Source: Bacteroides sp. Marseille-P3684
GTDB lineage: Bacteria > Bacteroidota > Bacteroidia > Bacteroidales > Bacteroidaceae
Assembly: GCF_900291465.1 (NCBI RefSeq)
Contig: NZ_LT985808.1
Span: forward strand, 3,110,539-3,174,538
DNA length: 64,000 nucleotides
Direction of reading: 5' to 3'
Part shown: positions 39,502 through 49,366 of the stretch, one piece after another
Numbering within the stretch: position 1 is the first letter of the stretch
Layout: the number at the start of each line of letters is the position of its first letter
Made by a program: the position numbers and the translations under genes
The notes under the pieces: model-generated
The model's database searches: none
Seen by the model: only the letters and a program-made list of their open reading frames with translations
Told to the model about the DNA's origin: nothing

Positions 39502-40293
39502 ATGAAACTGAAGAATCTCCTATACACCACCCTCCTCTGCCTGACGGGCACCCTTGCCTCATGCAGCAACGAGGAAATCGACGCATTCGACAACGGCAAG
39601 AGCTACATCTACTTCGACGTACCCTACCAGCTCGATGCCTTCGGCAATGCGACCACCTTCCGTTCCGACAGCATCTCCTACTCCTTCGCCCTCGACGAAC
39701 TGAGCATCACCAACACGACCCTCAACGTCGTGGTGAAGGTCATCGGTACACCGGTCGACTATGACCGTCCCTACGACATCGAACTCATCAGCGACCAGAC
39801 CAACGCCATCTCCACGGCGTGGGACGAGAGCATCCTCAACAACCGTTCCATCAAGGCAGGCGAGCTGACCGACACCATCCGCATGGTCATCTCACGTGAA
39901 CCTGAACTGCAGGAACGCTGGATGCAGGTCTGCATGCGTATCCTCCCCAACGACAATTTCCGTCTGGGCTACGGCAACCTGGAGACCGTCAAAGTGTCGT
40001 TCTCGGACATCCTCAGCGAACCGAGCTGGTGGAGCAGCTGGGCAAACGTCTTCGGACCGTTCTACCGTGAGGTCTACCTGAAGTGGATTGAAATCTACTA
40101 CGAAGGGGCGGACACGACCACCAGCCTGGAGAACGGAGAACCGCTGTGGTGGGGCAACATGCCCTCGACGTCCACCTACCTCAACTGGTATCCGGTCATG
40201 AACATGTATGTGACCCAGCTGAGAGAGTACTTCGAGGTGAACGACATCTATCCCGATGGAGACACGTCGGTACCGCCCATCAAACTACCCTGA
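39502..40293 (+). CDS. DUF4843-family lipoprotein
   Basis: A 263-residue lipoprotein (lipobox LASC, Cys21) that starts the mature chain with SNEEIDAFDNGKSYIYFD, the DUF4843 signature, and has beta-rich repeats. It sits 20 bp after susD. Such proteins accompany particular SusC/SusD pairs together with PKD-like lipoproteins and are probably surface ligand-binding accessories. No catalytic motif is seen. Confidence 0.85.
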   Translation: MKLKNLLYTTLLCLTGTLASCSNEEIDAFDNGKSYIYFDVPYQLDAFGNATTFRSDSISYSFALDELSITNTTLNVVVKVIGTPVDYDRPYDIELISDQTNAISTAWDESILNNRSIKAGELTDTIRMVISREPELQERWMQVCMRILPNDNFRLGYGNLETVKVSFSDILSEPSWWSSWANVFGPFYREVYLKWIEIYYEGADTTTSLENGEPLWWGNMPSTSTYLNWYPVMNMYVTQLREYFEVNDIYPDGDTSVPPIKLP

Positions 40294-40319
40294 TTCCATA
40301 ACCTCAACAATCATCGAAT

Positions 40320-41834
40320 ATGAAACGAACAACCTTATTATATTCCACAATCCTCTCCCTCGGACTGCTCATGGGAGCCTGCGCCGAGGATGACGGGAAC
40401 TACGACTACACGCCCATCAACTCCGTGACCATCGAAGGGCTGGAGGAAGACCTGCTGGTGGAAGCCGGCTCCCGGCTGCAACTCACTCCCGTCCTGAACA
40501 TCACGGACGAGAGCAGCATCAACCTGAGTTATGAATGGACCATCGGGGAGACCGTCGTCTCGAACGAGCGTAACCTCGACATCGCCCTGCCGCCGCTCGA
40601 CTATGGCGAGCACCTCTGTGCCCTGACCATCCGCGACCTTGACAACGGCATGCAGTACCGCATGACCTTCAGCCTGACCATCACCAACCCGTTCAACTAC
40701 GGCTACTACTTCCTGACCCGCATGGACGACGGCTCAACCGAAATGGCATACATCCCCGCCAACTCGGAAGACGCCTCCACGGCGGAAGATGTCATGTACG
40801 CTACCGGTGTGGGTGAGTACCCCTTCGGCAAGGAACCCGCACAGATTTATGGCGGCTACACCTACGTCAACGGCACTTCCTGCTGGCAGATGACCTTCCT
40901 GACCAATGAGGGAGACAACCCCGTCATCATCACCAACAACAATACCTTCCAGCCGATGTACCTCATCACGGATGCGAACTTCATCAACGAGGACCAGGGC
41001 TACCGGTTCCTGCCCGAATGTACGGTGGTCAGCATGCGTCAGGAGCAGTTCTTCATCAGCCAGGGACAGTACATCCGCTACGTCGACGGCAAGCTCTACC
41101 GTCCGGCAAGACACCTTCAGGACTACTACTGGAGCCATCCGGTCATGGGTGCCAGCGGTGCCTCGTTCGCATGGGTGTTCGACGAACTGAGCAAGCGCAT
41201 CTACTCCATCGCCCCGTACAGCAGCGACAATCCCGAGCTGGGCATCGTCGCCGACTCGTATGCGTATGATGAAGTGACCGAACCGGAGAACAACGTCACC
41301 ATCGACGGTACCCTGCTCTACGCATCGGATGCCTACAGAGGAGGCGGACACCTCTTCAACGCTTATGCTGCCGAGTCGGACGGCATCCACCTCTACACCT
41401 TCAAAAAGGCGGTATGGAATGCCAAAGAGTCGACCTTCAGCGGCGAGACTGTCCTGCCGCTGCCCGGCGCCGGTGAGAACACGAAGATTGCAGCCGGAAC
41501 CACCGGTATCAGCAACGGCATGTTCTACGTCGGAAGTGGAACCGAAATCTATTCTTCACCGACGACCCTGCCGACGCTCAGCTCCTTCTGCACCCTGCCT
41601 TCCGACCTGGGAGAAGTGGAGTATCTCGGACTCTCGGCACGGGGCAACCGTCTGGTGGTCGTGATGTATGACAAGAACAGCTCCGAGGAGCGCAAGGGAA
41701 GCGTGGTCTACGTAGACCTCTCCTCACACGCCGTCACACACACCTTCCCGCACATCCTGCACCACTGCGCAGGCTACTGGGGTGCCAACGACAGCACCAG
41801 CTCGGGATTCGGTGACTTCGGTGACACCCTCTGA
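40320..41834 (+). CDS. PKD-like surface lipoprotein
   Basis: A 504-residue lipoprotein (lipobox MGAC, Cys21). The N-terminal ~100 residues form one or two Ig/PKD-like folds (YEWTIGETVVSNERNLDIALPPLDYGEHLCALTIRD). The remainder (about 125-490) has repeated beta-strand units (GYYFLTRMDDGSTEMAYI, RLVVVMYDKNSSEERKGSVVYVDL) consistent with a beta-propeller. It closes the operon; a strong terminator follows. A surface-exposed ligand-binding role is inferred from context; no enzyme motif is evident. Confidence 0.82.
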   Translation: MKRTTLLYSTILSLGLLMGACAEDDGNYDYTPINSVTIEGLEEDLLVEAGSRLQLTPVLNITDESSINLSYEWTIGETVVSNERNLDIALPPLDYGEHLCALTIRDLDNGMQYRMTFSLTITNPFNYGYYFLTRMDDGSTEMAYIPANSEDASTAEDVMYATGVGEYPFGKEPAQIYGGYTYVNGTSCWQMTFLTNEGDNPVIITNNNTFQPMYLITDANFINEDQGYRFLPECTVVSMRQEQFFISQGQYIRYVDGKLYRPARHLQDYYWSHPVMGASGASFAWVFDELSKRIYSIAPYSSDNPELGIVADSYAYDEVTEPENNVTIDGTLLYASDAYRGGGHLFNAYAAESDGIHLYTFKKAVWNAKESTFSGETVLPLPGAGENTKIAAGTTGISNGMFYVGSGTEIYSSPTTLPTLSSFCTLPSDLGEVEYLGLSARGNRLVVVMYDKNSSEERKGSVVYVDLSSHAVTHTFPHILHHCAGYWGANDSTSSGFGDFGDTL

Positions 41835-41885
41835 CGGCTGAATACACCTTCAGACATTCCTTCCCGTTTCCCCTCTCTTTCTTTC

Positions 41886-41924
41886 GCCCCCGTCCGCCGG
41901 TCATCAGCGGACGGGGGCTTTTAT
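41886..41924 (+). terminator. Terminator of the SusCD operon
   Basis: A perfect 12-bp GC-rich stem, GCCCCCGTCCGC (41886-41897) with its complement (41907-41918), then TTTTAT. Confidence 0.9.
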
Positions 41925-42008
41925 CTTCCCGCACTCCGGCGACCGGCATCAGCAGCCCCGGAAGCAAGAAAATCGGGACAAGGGCGAAAGTCCGTGGAAG
42001 AAAAGCTG

Positions 42009-42016
42009 TATCTTTG
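42009..42016 (+). promoter_or_regulatory. -7 element of topB
   Basis: TATCTTTG, 33 bp before the topB ATG; it overlaps the start of a TTG-initiated extension of the frame, arguing against that extension. Confidence 0.6.
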
Positions 42017-42049
42017 CGCATCTCATCAGACAGAAAAAAGAACATACGC

Positions 42050-44182
42050 ATGATAGTTTGCATCGCTGAAAAGCCGAGTGTGGCTAAAGACATCGCCGAC
42101 ATCCTGGGAGCACGCACACGCCACGAAGGATATCTGGAAGGCAACGGCTACCAGGTGACCTGGACCTTCGGCCACCTCTGCACATTGAAAGAACCCCACG
42201 AATATACCCCCTCATGGAAGACCTGGAGCCTGGGCAGCCTGCCCATGATTCCGCCTCGCTTCGGCATCAAGCTGATTGCCGACCCGGGCATCGAGAAGCA
42301 GTTCAAGGTCATCGAACGCCTCATGCAGGCTGCCGACGGCATCATCAACTGCGGCGATGCCGGACAGGAGGGAGAGCTCATCCAACGGTGGGTGATGCAG
42401 AAGGCGGGGGCGAAGTGCCCCGTGAAGCGTCTGTGGATTTCCTCGCTCACCGAGGAGTCCATCCGCGAAGGGTTCGCCCACCTGAAGGACCAGAAAGAGT
42501 TCCAGCCGCTCTACGAGGCAGGACTCTCCCGTGCCATCGGCGACTGGGTGCTGGGCATGAACGCCACACGCCTCTACACGCTGAAGTACGGGCAGAACCG
42601 TCAGGTGCTTTCCATCGGACGGGTGCAGACACCTACGCTGGCACTCATTGTCAACCGTCAGCTGGAAATCGAGAACTTCGTGCCGAAACAATACTGGGAA
42701 TTGAAGACCACCTATCGCGACACGGTCTTCTCTGCCCTCGTCCGCAAGAGCGACGAAGAGCTGGCTGAAGAGGAAGCCAAGGAGAAAGAGAACCCGCAGC
42801 CGAAGAAGAAAGCCCGGAAGGAGGATGCCAACCGGGGCATTCCGCCCATCATGGACGCTGCGACGGGACAGGCCCTGCTCGACCGCATCAAGGACAAGCC
42901 GTTCACCGTAACCGAGGTGACCAAGAAGAACGGCACGGAAGCACCGCCCCGCCTCTTCGACCTCACGTCGCTGCAAGTGGAGTGCAACAAGAAGTTCGCC
43001 TACTCCGCCGACGATACCCTGCGTACCATCCAGTCGCTCTATGAGAAGAAGGTGACGACCTATCCGCGTGTCGACACGACCTACCTGAGCGACGACATCT
43101 ACCCCAAGTGCCCCGGCATCCTGAAGGGACTGACGGACTACCAGGTGCTCACCGCCCCGCTCGAAGGACAGAAGCTCAACAAGTCGAAGAAGGTGTTCGA
43201 CAACTCCAAGGTGACCGACCACCACGCCATCATCCCCACAGGTGTTCCGCCGACGAACCTGACGGACATGGAACGACGTGTGTTCGACCTCGTGGCACGC
43301 CGCTTCATCGCGGTGTTCTATCCCGACTGCAAGTTTGCCACCACCACCGTGTTCGGAGAGGCGGACGGCATCGAGTTCAAGGTGACGGGCAAGCAGATTC
43401 TTGACCAAGGCTGGCGCGTCGTCTTCAGCAAGGATGCTCTCACGGCCAACACCGACGACAGTGACAAGGGCAACGACAGCGACAGGAACACGGACGAAGA
43501 GCGCACGCTGCCTGCCTTCACCCGAGGAGAAAGCGGACCGCACCTCCCCGAACTGAACGAGAAGTGGACGCAACCTCCCCGTCCCTACACCGAAGCGACC
43601 CTGCTGCGTGCCATGGAGACTGCCGGCAAGCTGGTGGACAACGATGAGCTGCGCGATGCGCTGAAGGAGAACGGAATCGGCCGCCCGTCTACCCGCGCCG
43701 CCATCATCGAGACACTCTTCAAGCGCCGCTACATCCGCAAGGAGAAGAAGAACCTCATCGCCACCTCGACGGGCATCGAGCTCATCGGACTGATCCACGA
43801 GGAGCTGTTGAAGTCTGCCGAGCTGACAGGCATCTGGGAAAAGAAGCTGCGCGAAATCGAACGCCGCAGCTACGACCCGCGCCAGTTCCTCGACGAGCTG
43901 AAGCAGATGGTGGCAGACATTGTCTACCAGGTGCTGAGCGACAACACCAACCGCCGCGTCTCCACGCAGGAGAACATAGTCGAGGTGGTAGAGAAAGGGG
44001 TGAAACGCCGCGCCGCTGCCAAGCGGAAGACCTCACCCAAGCCCCAGCCGCGTCCGGTGTTCGAAGGACAACCCTGCCCCCTCTGCGGCAAAGGCCACAT
44101 CATCAAGGGCAAGACTGCCTACGGCTGTTCGGAGTGGAAGAACGGCTGCACGTTCCGGCAGGCATTCTCCGTGGAGAGCTGA
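42050..44182 (+). CDS. topB: DNA topoisomerase III (type IA)
   Basis: A 710-residue type IA topoisomerase; start at 42050 (MIVCIAEKPSVAKDIADIL), since a longer frame from 42014 would cross the promoter. The Toprim domain has EKPSVAK and the acidic NCGDAGQEGELI. The active-site tyrosine is Y338 in TYPRVDTTYLS. A Lys/Glu-rich insert lies at about 245-265 and an Asp-rich one near 470-485. The C-terminus has a CxxC zinc finger (CPLCGKGH...YGCSEWKNGC, about 675-702). Chromosomal or mobile-element-borne copies both occur in Bacteroides; here the GC-rich setting suggests the chromosomal one. Confidence 0.95.
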   Translation: MIVCIAEKPSVAKDIADILGARTRHEGYLEGNGYQVTWTFGHLCTLKEPHEYTPSWKTWSLGSLPMIPPRFGIKLIADPGIEKQFKVIERLMQAADGIINCGDAGQEGELIQRWVMQKAGAKCPVKRLWISSLTEESIREGFAHLKDQKEFQPLYEAGLSRAIGDWVLGMNATRLYTLKYGQNRQVLSIGRVQTPTLALIVNRQLEIENFVPKQYWELKTTYRDTVFSALVRKSDEELAEEEAKEKENPQPKKKARKEDANRGIPPIMDAATGQALLDRIKDKPFTVTEVTKKNGTEAPPRLFDLTSLQVECNKKFAYSADDTLRTIQSLYEKKVTTYPRVDTTYLSDDIYPKCPGILKGLTDYQVLTAPLEGQKLNKSKKVFDNSKVTDHHAIIPTGVPPTNLTDMERRVFDLVARRFIAVFYPDCKFATTTVFGEADGIEFKVTGKQILDQGWRVVFSKDALTANTDDSDKGNDSDRNTDEERTLPAFTRGESGPHLPELNEKWTQPPRPYTEATLLRAMETAGKLVDNDELRDALKENGIGRPSTRAAIIETLFKRRYIRKEKKNLIATSTGIELIGLIHEELLKSAELTGIWEKKLREIERRSYDPRQFLDELKQMVADIVYQVLSDNTNRRVSTQENIVEVVEKGVKRRAAAKRKTSPKPQPRPVFEGQPCPLCGKGHIIKGKTAYGCSEWKNGCTFRQAFSVES

Positions 44183-44202
44183 ACGCACCCCCTCCCATAC
44201 GA

Positions 44203-44256
44203 CGATTCCCCGTGAAGGACGCACAGCGCGTACATCCTTCACGGGGAATCGTTTTA
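44203..44256 (+). terminator. Terminator after topB
   Basis: A perfect 17-bp stem, CGATTCCCCGTGAAGGA (44203-44219) and complement (44235-44251), then TTTTAG. It lies between converging genes and may serve both. Confidence 0.88.
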
Positions 44257-44269
44257 GTATGGGGTCGGG

Positions 44270-45388
44270 TTAATCCCGCTCCAATGAGAGCAGCTCTGCC
44301 TTTGCCGACGAATTGCCCAGCCGGGCTGCAGCACGGAAACACTCGATAGCGTTCGCCTCGCTGGCAGTCACTCCGCGTCCTTCCAGGTAGCAGCGTCCCA
44401 AGCGGTAGATACCCGGCGCATAGCCCTGCTCTGCCGCACGGCGGAACCAGAAGTACGCCAGACTGTCGTCCTGCTTCACCCCTTCCCCGTTCTGGTAGAG
44501 CACACCCAAGTGATACTGGGCACGTTCATGGCTCTGTGCGGCAGCCTGCGAAAGCCAGTGGAAAGACATCCCGTAATCGGGCTTCGTATCCAGCAACCCG
44601 TAATAGTAGCAGCGTCCCAGACGGTACTGGGCATCCATGTCCCCGTTCTCGGCAGCCTTGCGGTACCATTCCTTGGCTTGCGCATAGTCGCGCGTGCAGC
44701 CCCTACCGGTCTCGTAGTAGTTGCCCAACTTGTACTGTGCCTTCGCATAGTCCATGTCGGCAGCCTTCCGGAAGTTGTCGAATGCCTTCCGTGCGTCAGG
44801 CGTCCATCCCTCACGTTCCGACTCATAGATGGAACCAAGCATGTAGTATGCGGCAGCCAGACTGTCGGCAGCCGCCTTCTCAAAGAGTTCGACCGCCTTC
44901 GGATAGTTGACGGGTACTCCGTCGCCGTCCTTGTAGCAACATCCCAGTCCGAAGTTCGCCATACCATAGCCCTTCTCGGCAGCCAGCCGGTACCAAGCAG
45001 CCGCCTGCTTCCCGTCGCGGTGCGTGCCACGCCCGTAGTAGTAACAGCGTCCGATGCTGTACTCTGCCACGGTGTTCCCCCGCTCAGCCGCCTTGTAGAA
45101 CCAGCGGTATGCCTTGTCATAGTCGCACGAGGTGCCGTAACCGAAGTAGTAGCAGTTGCCCAATGCCAGGCAAGCCGACGGCGAGTCGTAGCGCACGGCA
45201 CGCCGGTACCAGCGGTAGGCAGCTTCGGGGCGCTGCGCCAGCAACGCCTTCTGTGCCTGCTTCATGCAGTAGTTCAGTGAATCTTGTGCTGTGAATGTTC
45301 TCTCTTTGTCCTTATCCTGGGCACAAAGCGTCCCTGCACCCACCAGCCAGAGGACGGCGGCAAGGACGATGTTCATCATTTTTCTCAT
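44270..45388 (-). CDS. Secreted Sel1-repeat protein
   Basis: A 372-residue protein with signal peptide (1-23, ending TLCAQ) followed by about eight Sel1-like TPR repeats of 36 residues. Repeats are seen as ALGNCYYFGYGTSCDYDKAYRWFYKAAERG, with many GxCYYxGxG cores and several Cys residues (GLGCCYKDGDG). Sel1 repeats form a superhelical protein-binding scaffold, here in the periplasm or on the surface. It has its own consensus promoter and converges with topB. Binding partner unknown. Confidence 0.9.
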   Translation of the reverse strand: MRKMMNIVLAAVLWLVGAGTLCAQDKDKERTFTAQDSLNYCMKQAQKALLAQRPEAAYRWYRRAVRYDSPSACLALGNCYYFGYGTSCDYDKAYRWFYKAAERGNTVAEYSIGRCYYYGRGTHRDGKQAAAWYRLAAEKGYGMANFGLGCCYKDGDGVPVNYPKAVELFEKAAADSLAAAYYMLGSIYESEREGWTPDARKAFDNFRKAADMDYAKAQYKLGNYYETGRGCTRDYAQAKEWYRKAAENGDMDAQYRLGRCYYYGLLDTKPDYGMSFHWLSQAAAQSHERAQYHLGVLYQNGEGVKQDDSLAYFWFRRAAEQGYAPGIYRLGRCYLEGRGVTASEANAIECFRAAARLGNSSAKAELLSLERD

Positions 45389-45429
45389 AGTTGTTCCTCC
45401 GATAAAAGGTTCCTAATTGTATTTGCTTC

Positions 45430-45461
45430 CAAATATATGGATTAATCGGCAAAGTCTCAAA
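45430..45461 (-). promoter_or_regulatory. Promoter of Sel1-repeat gene
   Basis: On the minus strand TTTG (45461-45458), 20 bases, TATATTTG (45437-45430): a full consensus match 42 bp before the start codon. Confidence 0.85.
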
Positions 45462-45475
45462 CGAACGGAGTATGT

Positions 45476-46879
45476 TTATAAACATCTGACTTCTTCAGGC
45501 AGATAACCGCTGCGAATCCTCCACTCCGCCGGATAGAGGTTGTTGGCACGGTTGCCCAGCTGCTTGGCAAAGCCCAGGGGTACCTCCCGATAGGTCAGGA
45601 GGACATATCCGCGCGGTGTCTCCGAGGGAAGCTGGAGGGCCTCCTTGCGCAGGTAGGCGATTGCCTGCTCATACGTCAGCGGGCAACGGGGGAAGGCGTC
45701 GGCACACCTCACACTCATTGCCAACGCATGGGCTGGCAGACAGTCCTTGCCTTTCACCTCTCCCACCTCCACGCCGGCACACACCACGCGCAGGTGTTGC
45801 TTCAGCAGCCCAATCGTCTCCTTATGGGCGAGCGGAAGGGCGGTGATGCGTTCCCCGTCACAGGTCCATTCCCAGTCAGCCGGGTCACGCAGCCAGGTAC
45901 GGCAGACAGCAGGCACGGCAGGAGCAGCAGCCTTCCGGTCTTTCTTCTTCTCACGCCGCGGCGAAGGGACATCTTCCACTTCTTCGTCCGCCGGTTTGCG
46001 CAGGACGGCAAGGAAGAATCCTTCCCCCGACGTGCGATGAGGCAGAAAACGGTAGACCGGCAGTCCGCGTCCGGACAAATCGGAAGTAATGCCCCAGGAG
46101 GGTTCCGTGGGCACAGGCAGCGGCTCCGCCCCGTATTCCTCACACAGCCACGCCACGTTGTCCTCATCCTCATGGAGGTTGTAGGTACACGTGCTGTAGA
46201 CCAGGATGCCGCCGGGCTTGAGGCTGCCCCAGATGTCGGTGAGGATACGGCGTTGGCGTTGCCAGCAGAGCGAGACGTTGTCTTCACTCCACTCGTCCAC
46301 AGCCACCGGGTCTTTGCGGAACATGCCTTCGCCGGAGCAGGGGACGTCGGTCAGCACCACATCGAAGACGTGTCGCAAGGGACGGAAGTCCGCCGGGTCG
46401 TTGTTGGTCACCACCACGTCGGGATGCCCCCACTTCACCAGGTTCTCCGCCAGCACCTGCACCCGGGAGCGCATCACCTCGTTGCTCACCAGCAGACTGC
46501 CTTCAGGCAGCAACGAACGGACGTGCGTTGACTTGCCACCCGGGGCGGCACAAAGGTCGAGCACCACGGAGGGGCGGGTCACATAACGGCGTAACGCCTG
46601 TTCCAGAAACATCGACGATGCCTCCTGCACGTAGTAGCAGCCGGCATGAAACAACGGGTCGAAAGTGAACGTGGGACGTTCGGCGGCATAATAGCCGTCC
46701 GTCGCCCAGGGGACGGGTGTCAGGCGGACGGGAGATGACGCCGCCTCTACAGCAGACTTGCCGGGATTGGTGCGGAGACTGACGACCGGGTCGGTCTGCA
46801 AGGCAGCCTCGAAGGCGTCGTAGTCCGTATCGCCCAGGAGCGAACGGGTGTAAGTGGTGAATGCTTCAGGTAACTTCAT
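45476..46879 (-). CDS. rsmF: 16S rRNA (cytosine-C5)-methyltransferase, RsmF/NOL1-NOP2-Sun type
   Basis: A 467-residue SAM-dependent RNA m5C methyltransferase. SAM motif VLDLCAAPGGKSTHV, the Cys that assists release in TDVPCSGEGMF, and the catalytic Cys in YSTCTYNLHEDEDNVAWL are all present. The C-terminal ~170 residues form the RsmF-type PUA-like extension, separated by a Lys/Arg-rich linker (RREKKKDRK). Its start overlaps the ogt stop as ATGA (46876-46879), so both are on one transcript. The exact target cytosine is inferred from the E. coli relative. Confidence 0.9.
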   Translation of the reverse strand: MKLPEAFTTYTRSLLGDTDYDAFEAALQTDPVVSLRTNPGKSAVEAASSPVRLTPVPWATDGYYAAERPTFTFDPLFHAGCYYVQEASSMFLEQALRRYVTRPSVVLDLCAAPGGKSTHVRSLLPEGSLLVSNEVMRSRVQVLAENLVKWGHPDVVVTNNDPADFRPLRHVFDVVLTDVPCSGEGMFRKDPVAVDEWSEDNVSLCWQRQRRILTDIWGSLKPGGILVYSTCTYNLHEDEDNVAWLCEEYGAEPLPVPTEPSWGITSDLSGRGLPVYRFLPHRTSGEGFFLAVLRKPADEEVEDVPSPRREKKKDRKAAAPAVPAVCRTWLRDPADWEWTCDGERITALPLAHKETIGLLKQHLRVVCAGVEVGEVKGKDCLPAHALAMSVRCADAFPRCPLTYEQAIAYLRKEALQLPSETPRGYVLLTYREVPLGFAKQLGNRANNLYPAEWRIRSGYLPEEVRCL

Positions 46880-47415
46880 GAGTGGGATATCGCTTGTTTG
46901 GGAATATACAGTTCAGTCATGTCGGCGCCTTCCAGACGGAGGAGTCTCTCTTTCAGGCGGACGCCACCGGCATAGCCCGTCAGGCTTCCGTCACTGCCCA
47001 CCACCCGATGACAGGGGATGAATAGGCTCAAGGGATTATGCCCGACTGCCCCTCCCACAGCCTGGGCAGAGACATTGCGTCCCGTCCGTCGGGCAAGCTC
47101 ACGGGCAAGGGCGCCGTAGGTCCGCATCGTCCCATAGGGAATGTCCTTCAGCAGGTCCCACACGGCAAGACGGAAGACGGAACCCTCCGGACGCAGGGGT
47201 GGCAGGTCATCGGGGAGCTCTCCACTGAAATAGCGGTCCAGCCATGCCCGGCTCAGGCGAAAGACCGGGAGGTCTGCCGTCACAGGAGAACCGTGCAGGG
47301 TCGAGCCGAAATACTTCTGTCCGTCGAACCACGCACCGGTGAGTGCATCGCCGTCGGATGCCAGGGTCATGTCCCCCAAAGGGGAACGGTAATGGCAGGC
47401 GTAGTGTTGTATCAT
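46876..47415 (-). CDS. ogt: Methylated-DNA-protein-cysteine S-methyltransferase
   Basis: A 179-residue suicidal DNA-repair protein that moves the alkyl group of O6-alkylguanine to its own cysteine. The active site is C135 in PCHRVVGSDGSLTGYAGG, and the helix-turn-helix has GALARELARRTGRNVSAQAVGGAVGHNP. The N-terminal half is the short alpha/beta domain. First gene of the ogt-rsmF pair. Confidence 0.95.
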   Translation of the reverse strand: MIQHYACHYRSPLGDMTLASDGDALTGAWFDGQKYFGSTLHGSPVTADLPVFRLSRAWLDRYFSGELPDDLPPLRPEGSVFRLAVWDLLKDIPYGTMRTYGALARELARRTGRNVSAQAVGGAVGHNPLSLFIPCHRVVGSDGSLTGYAGGVRLKERLLRLEGADMTELYIPKQAISHS

Positions 47416-47447
47416 GACTTCTAAACGGATTGGGGGGTTGACGCCTG

Positions 47448-47455
47448 CAAAGGTA
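47448..47455 (-). promoter_or_regulatory. -7 element of ogt-rsmF
   Basis: TACCTTTG on the minus strand, 32 bp before the ogt start. Confidence 0.6.
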
Positions 47456-47487
47456 ATTCATTTTTCAGGAACAGCGGACATTTTCGC

Positions 47488-49205
47488 TCAATGCCCGAAC
47501 CGGGACGTGTCCACTTTCTTCACCTCCTTCTGTTTGTAGCCTCCCAGGCGGTAGACCAGCTTCAGGGAGACAGTGCGCAGATAGAAATGGTTGTCCATCG
47601 TCATGTACTGACCGGCATAATCGAGCGTGCACCGGGGGAGCGACCTGTTGAAGAGATCCGTGCAATAGAGGCTGCACGACATCCTGCCCTTCGCCAACGT
47701 CCAACGCATGCCCGCCGTCACCGACATGATGCTACCCAAATCAAGATTCCCCTGTATCGCCGGGCTCTGCACCCGTGCCGCCAGTTCGAACAACAGGTCC
47801 TTGCCCACCAGGAACGAGTTGCTCAAGTTGCCGAATCCCACCCACTTCTTCCGGTCAAAAGACAGGTCGAAAAAGTCGTCACACCGTACATGCTGGTAAA
47901 GTCCGCCAACCTCAAGTCTGGATTCCAGCCATTTGGCTACCGGGACAGGCACCACGCACACCACGCCGGCATGACTCTGGTAATTCAAGTTCCGGGTCTG
48001 GTAAATCAAGGTCAGCCGTTCCGGCGACTGGTAGGGCAACTGCATGAAACAGTCATCCTGAAAGGAATAAAAGAGGTTGACGATGTAGTTCCGGTTATAC
48101 ACGTACGTCGCGTTCAGGGCATAGTCCGTAAACGGGCGCAACCCTTCCTCCTGCCGCACCTCGGAATAGCCGTCAATGTACCCTACCGACGACTGCATCT
48201 GCCAGAAGCTGGGATAGGTCTTGTCGGTAGCAAATGTCAGCTGGAAGACATGCTTCCCGCCCGGGACATAGCTCAATGAGAAACGCGGATAGGCTGTCCA
48301 CTTCCGGTAATCCGCAATGCGGTAATACTCGCCCTTGAGCGAAGCCTCCATCGCAAGTCCTTTCCCGAACTGCTTCGACACGGACCCGTAGACTTCACCC
48401 CGTTGCTCGCGCAGCTTGGAGCGCGTGTCGTATGCCTGCTGCATCCCCTCGTTCTGCTGATAGACCTGCGAGTCCCGGTCGTAAGAATAACTGTAAGCCA
48501 AACCATAACCCACATTCCATCCGTTCTTCAGCGGACGGTCACGGTCGGCATACAACGTCAGACGGTCTATGACCTGCCTGCCTACGGCTACGGTCCGGAC
48601 GGACGTCCCGTCATGGAAAGCGGCGGACAGATGCTGGTCGTCGTCGGAATGAAAGCATGTATAGTCTGCCCCGAGTGAGACGCCCGGTCCCAGCCGTACA
48701 CTCCAGGCAAGGTTATGCAGACGGGAGTCAGCCCCCTCTCGTTGAGACTCTGCTGGAAACCGCCTTCGCTCCGGCTGGAAGACTTCTTGTCAGGAGAAAA
48801 CATGCCGGTATAAGTGAAATCCATGTCCCAATGCTCCTTCCACCGGTAATTGAACGACGCACGCAGGTCATGTGCCCAGGCTTTGCCCACGATGTGCTCC
48901 TCCTGACGGATGTCATGCCGTTCGTCGTGCAGCCTGTGGAGGGAATAAAGGCGGTAATGCTGTACATGGGGGCGGTTGTTGAGTCCGTACATCAGGTCAA
49001 AAGTCGCCTTGGGAGTGGCGTAACGCATACTGGCATTCACGCCCCCTCCGCTGTAATAACGGTTCTGATAGTCCGCCATAAACTCCCCTTCCAATCCTTG
49101 TTCCGGGTTCCGCATGACCAGATTGATTACCGCTCCGCTGACATGATACCGGGGCGGAGCATTGTAAATGACCTCCACCTTTGCCACCCGGTCCGCAGAC
49201 TCCGA
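47488..49205 (-). pseudogene. Broken outer-membrane beta-barrel receptor
   Basis: Two adjacent minus-strand frames (49187-48588 and 48555-47488) together match one TonB-dependent-receptor-like outer-membrane barrel protein. The first begins inside the plug-like region (RVAKVEVIYNAPPRYHVSGAVINLVM); an in-frame stop precedes it near 49214, and signal peptide and N-terminal domains are absent. The frame changes at a C5 run (48732-48736): adding one base there joins NERG to ADSRLHNLAWSV and gives a continuous barrel through to the end. So the gene has both a 5' truncation and a -1 frameshift and is almost surely inactive. Homology stops sharply at about 49205, where another gene fragment begins. 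Confidence 0.85.
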
Positions 49206-49320
49206 GAGCTACAATTACACGAAGAAAGCAACATCCGGCTTTTACTTGACAGATTTCATCAAAGAGCCTTTTTCAGCTAACGCAACTTTTGAAGAAATCG
49301 GGCAAAGTAGGTTATTTTAA
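49204..49320 (+). pseudogene. 3' fragment of an unknown gene
   Basis: A plus-strand frame of 38 codons that reads like real protein (SYNYTKKATSGFYLTDFIKE) and ends at TAA (49318-49320), starting where the receptor homology ends. No start codon or upstream part of the same gene remains. Composition is AT-richer than the receptor. Probably a deletion or insertion joint. Confidence 0.4.
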
Positions 49321-49366
49321 GAATATTCATTCACTCCCGGCTGCATAAACATTCCATACAGAGGGT

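Noticed and set aside
42212-43798. 528-codon minus-strand frame
   Set aside because: Shadow of topB.
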